A DNA stretch of 22,111 bases. Origin: Candidatus Uhrbacteria bacterium RIFOXYB12_FULL_58_10. Lineage in GTDB: Bacteria; Patescibacteriota; Patescibacteriia; UBA9934; GWF2-40-263. Made by a program: the position numbers and the translations under genes. The DNA lies in assembly GCA_943357275.1 (NCBI GenBank), contig CALRGL010000006.1, positions 1 to 22,111 of the forward strand. The letters are read 5' to 3'. Position 1 is the stretch's first letter. Each line of letters opens with the position of its first letter. Below the pieces are notes generated by a model that was given only the letters and a program-made list of their open reading frames with translations, was not told the origin of the DNA and did not search any database. Below, piece by piece: positions 19,469-22,111 of this stretch.

Positions 19469-21514
19469 ATGCAAACCTGGAAAGTGAAGAAAAAGGCTCA
19501 AACAAAAAAGCAGCACAAGCCTTGGGGCGTGCGTATTCTTGCGGTGTTTTTCCTTGTCGCAACCGTTCTTACCTATGGGTACGATTTCCCTAAGTTTTGG
19601 AATCAGACGATTGACCAGGTTCACCTACCATCACAACTAAAGATGAGTGAACAAGCGTTTCGTCTTGGTTTGGATTTGCAAGGTGGAACTCACCTCATCT
19701 ACGAAACAGACATGAGACAAATTCCAGAAGCACAAAAGGATGAAGCTTTGGAAGGTGTGCGAGATGTTATTGAACGTCGTGTAAATGCGTTTGGTGTGTC
19801 TGAACCGGTTGTACAAACAACATCAACAAACGGTGCTTATCGAGTGATTGTGGAACTCGCGGGTGTCTTGGACGTTTCAGAAGCTATTTCACAAATTGGT
19901 GAAACGCCAGTGCTTGAGTTTAAAGAAGCAGGACAGAAATTGGATCGAGCTCTCACAGACGAAGAAAAGAAACAACTTGCAGAAACAAATATCGCAGAAA
20001 AGAAATCTGCTGATGTTGTTTTGGCACGCGCATTGAAGGGTGAAGACTTTACCGCACTCATCAAAGAAAACTCGATAGAACAAGCGGGCGATCAGCAAGG
20101 AATCTTGAAAGGAATCTCTTCCACGGCCGGAGGCATTGAATTTATTGATGCGATCAAAGCGTCAGGACTCAAAACAGGTCAGATCAATCGAAAGGTGATT
20201 GAGACCAGCCAAGGATTGAACATTTTCCGATTGGATGATCAGCGTACAGCAAAGGAAATGAATATTTCGCATATCTTGGTTTGTTTTGCTGGAAAGACAG
20301 GTTGTCAAAATGAACGAAACGAAATGGATGCTTCCATTAAGATTCAAGATCTTTTAGCAAAGGCAACTCCTGACAACTTTGCACAACTTGCAAAGGAAAA
20401 CTCGGATGATCCATCCGTTGCAACCAACGGTGGCGTTTTGGGTTGGAGCACAGGTGATAATTTTGTTGAAGCGTTTAAACTTGGAGCAGGTGCTCTTCAA
20501 AAAGGTGGTATTTCAAAAGTCGCGATTGAAACAGAATACGGTTATCACATTGTCTACAAGTCCGATGAACGAGAAGCACCTGTGTATGATGTCTCGCGCA
20601 TCTTGATGCCTTTCTCAAACGAATTCGACATTGTTCCTCCAAGTTCTCCTTGGGTAAACACAGAACTGTCTGGAAAGCACTTGGAACAAGCAAGTGTTCA
20701 ATTTGATCCAAACACACAAGCTCCTCACGTTGCTTTGAAGTTTAACGCAGAAGGTGGAGATTTGTTTGGAAAACTCACAGCTTCACACATTGGCCAGCCA
20801 ATCGCCATCTTCCTTGATGGGGAAGCAATTTCAACGCCAACCGTTCAAAACGCTATTTACGGTGGACAAGCCGTGATCACGGGAGATTTTTCTATCGACG
20901 AAGCAAAACTGCTTGCACAACGCTTGAACGCGGGTGCCTTGCCAGTTCCGGTTGAACTCTTGTCTCAGCAGCGCATTGGTCCAACCCTTGGAGCCGTTTC
21001 TCTTGAACAAAGCGTGACAGCAGCACTCTATGGATTCTTGTTCATCGCGATTTTCATGATCGCTATGTATCGTTTCCCTGGTTTCGTGGCTGTGGTTGCG
21101 TTGTTCTTCTTTGCTGCGATCAACTTGGCTCTTTCTCGAATCTTTGGTGTGACCATTACACTTGCTGGTATTGCGGGATTTGTGTTGTCCCTTGGAATTG
21201 CGGTGGACGCAAACGTGCTTATTATTGAACGTTTGAAAGAAGAAATTAACGCAGGTCGTGGCTATGTTTCTGCCTTGGAAGAAGCCTTCAAGCGTGCTTG
21301 GGGAGCCATTCGAGATGGAAATACCACGACACTTATTGCAGCTGCAGTCTTGTATTGGTTTAGTTCAAGCTTTATCCGAGGATTTGCTCTGACGCTTTCC
21401 ATTGGTGTGCTCCTAAGTATGTTTACGGCAGCTACTGTGGCGCGTGTCTATATGATGGCTCTCTTGCAATGGAAGTGGCTCCATAAGCCAGTCCTCTTTA
21501 ACGTGAAGAAATAG
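19469..21514 (+). CDS. secD: SecD with inserted parvulin (PpiC) prolyl-isomerase domains
   Basis: SecD works with SecF to pull exported proteins out of SecYEG using the ion gradient. From ATG 19469 the protein has 681 residues, against roughly 400-600 usually. TM1 is about 23-38. The P1 region begins FRLGLDLQGGTHLIYE (64-79) and breaks after ETPVLEFKE (145-153). It resumes with WVNTELSGKHLEQASVQFD (395-413) and then the five C-terminal helices with GIAVDANVLIIERLKEE (576-592). Between these lies an insert with two parvulin-like units. The second (264-366) is complete: SHIL with H268, FAQLAKENSDD, GGVLGW, and GYHIV with H360. The first (about 163-259) is degenerate and has Asn where the second His should be. 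The GTG at 19418 is a less likely start. secF follows after 5 bases. Confidence 0.93.
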   Translation: MQTWKVKKKAQTKKQHKPWGVRILAVFFLVATVLTYGYDFPKFWNQTIDQVHLPSQLKMSEQAFRLGLDLQGGTHLIYETDMRQIPEAQKDEALEGVRDVIERRVNAFGVSEPVVQTTSTNGAYRVIVELAGVLDVSEAISQIGETPVLEFKEAGQKLDRALTDEEKKQLAETNIAEKKSADVVLARALKGEDFTALIKENSIEQAGDQQGILKGISSTAGGIEFIDAIKASGLKTGQINRKVIETSQGLNIFRLDDQRTAKEMNISHILVCFAGKTGCQNERNEMDASIKIQDLLAKATPDNFAQLAKENSDDPSVATNGGVLGWSTGDNFVEAFKLGAGALQKGGISKVAIETEYGYHIVYKSDEREAPVYDVSRILMPFSNEFDIVPPSSPWVNTELSGKHLEQASVQFDPNTQAPHVALKFNAEGGDLFGKLTASHIGQPIAIFLDGEAISTPTVQNAIYGGQAVITGDFSIDEAKLLAQRLNAGALPVPVELLSQQRIGPTLGAVSLEQSVTAALYGFLFIAIFMIAMYRFPGFVAVVALFFFAAINLALSRIFGVTITLAGIAGFVLSLGIAVDANVLIIERLKEEINAGRGYVSALEEAFKRAWGAIRDGNTTTLIAAAVLYWFSSSFIRGFALTLSIGVLLSMFTAATVARVYMMALLQWKWLHKPVLFNVKK

Positions 21515-21519
21515 ACTGT

Positions 21520-22111
21520 ATGAAATTAAACATCGTTGCAAATCGCAAGATTTGGTATACCTTTTCTGCGATCTTGCTCAGTTCCTGTCTCATTTTCGTA
21601 GCTGTGATTGGATTCAAATTCGGTATTGACTTCACTGGGGGAAGTTTGCTCGAGGTTAAATTCGATCAGTCCGTTACAACAGATCAAGTTCGACAAACAC
21701 TAGAATCAGCAGGTTATACATCTGTGTCTTTACAAGAAACAGATAGCCAGACGCTGCTTCTTCGCACAGAGACTATTGACGAAGTCAAACATCAAGAACT
21801 TCTTGGTTCTTTGAAAGGATTGGCTGGCGCAGAAGAATTGCGTTTTGATTCCATTGGACCTGTGGTTGGAAATGAGCTTCGAAAGACCGCCTCGGTTGGT
21901 GTAATTCTTACGCTGGTTTTGATTGGTTTGTATGTGGCCTGGGCATTTAGAAAGGTTTCCGAACCTGTTGCTTCTTGGAAATACGGCATCCTTACCATTT
22001 TGGCCTCGCTTCACGACGTAATCGTTGCCGTTGGTGCGTATTCTGTTCTTGGATATTTTTACGGATGGGAAATCGGCACAGCGTTTGTTGCGGCAGTACT
22101 CACCATCTTGG
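21520..22111 (+). CDS. secF: SecF, N-terminal part (3' end outside window)
   Basis: The frame is open from ATG 21520, 5 bases after the secD TAG, to the right edge (about 197 residues). TM1 lies at 14-31, then the SecF signature FGIDFTGGSLLEV (34-46), a P1-like extracytoplasmic part, IGPVVGNELRKTA (112-124), a second membrane helix, and WKYGILTILASLHDVIVAVG, which is the family's conserved TM3 region. SecF partners SecD in the membrane, so the pair forms an operon with coupled translation. No parvulin insert is seen in SecF. No Shine-Dalgarno is visible. Confidence 0.95.
   Translation, partial: MKLNIVANRKIWYTFSAILLSSCLIFVAVIGFKFGIDFTGGSLLEVKFDQSVTTDQVRQTLESAGYTSVSLQETDSQTLLLRTETIDEVKHQELLGSLKGLAGAEELRFDSIGPVVGNELRKTASVGVILTLVLIGLYVAWAFRKVSEPVASWKYGILTILASLHDVIVAVGAYSVLGYFYGWEIGTAFVAAVLTIL

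Overview
The window looks like a stretch of a compact bacterial chromosome, most plausibly from the Candidate Phyla Radiation (Patescibacteria, Parcubacteria-like). This is inference from gene style, not from a marker gene. The grounds are very short spacers, many small proteins of unknown role, a SecA with an extra segment after its first motor motifs, divergent FolD and MurC sequences, and GC-rich palindromic repeats that are translated inside proteins. The standard stop codons TAA, TAG and TGA are all used. I see no rRNA, tRNA, CRISPR array, transposase or phage gene.

Layout. (1) 1-1053, plus: the end of an amino-acid permease and a small membrane protein whose tail overlaps folD. (2) 926-4732, minus: glyA, an inositol-monophosphatase-family enzyme, a Nudix hydrolase and folD; glyA and folD belong to one-carbon/folate metabolism. 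(3) 4921-9828, plus: a large protein of unknown function, then murC, a laccase-domain protein of the YfiH/PgeF family and murB (peptidoglycan precursor synthesis), then a short ribosome hibernation factor. (4) 9923-13369, plus: secA, an ASCH/DUF3850-like protein and a DUF1653 protein preceded by two strong palindromes. (5) 13413-14293, minus: three small genes, two of them membrane peptides. (6) 14375-17286, plus: a DUF1294 membrane protein, an HExxH protein, a PPC/DUF296 gene broken by an in-frame TAG, and a U32-family protein. (7) 17340-19002, minus: a PD-(D/E)XK-like protein and an Nramp-family transporter. (8) 19092-22111, plus: a small unknown gene, then secD and the start of secF.

The most striking protein is SecD: its extracytoplasmic part carries an insert of about 240 residues holding one clear and one degenerate parvulin (PpiC) prolyl-isomerase domain, so a folding catalyst appears to be built into the protein-export machine. 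Together with secA and secF it makes export a main theme of the window, beside cell-wall precursor synthesis.

Gene control is unusually legible. One class of genes (Nudix, IMPase-family, PgeF-like, the minus-strand small genes, the nuclease-like gene) has a Shine-Dalgarno sequence and usually a TTGACA-N17-TAnnnn promoter. The other class (folD, glyA, murC, murB, hpf, secA, DUF1653, DUF1294, secD, secF and others) has no visible Shine-Dalgarno; for folD, DUF1653 and DUF1294 a -10 box lies only 8-10 bases before the ATG, as expected for leaderless mRNAs. In at least two places the -35 box lies at or just after the upstream stop codon and the upstream terminator hairpin forms the promoter spacer.
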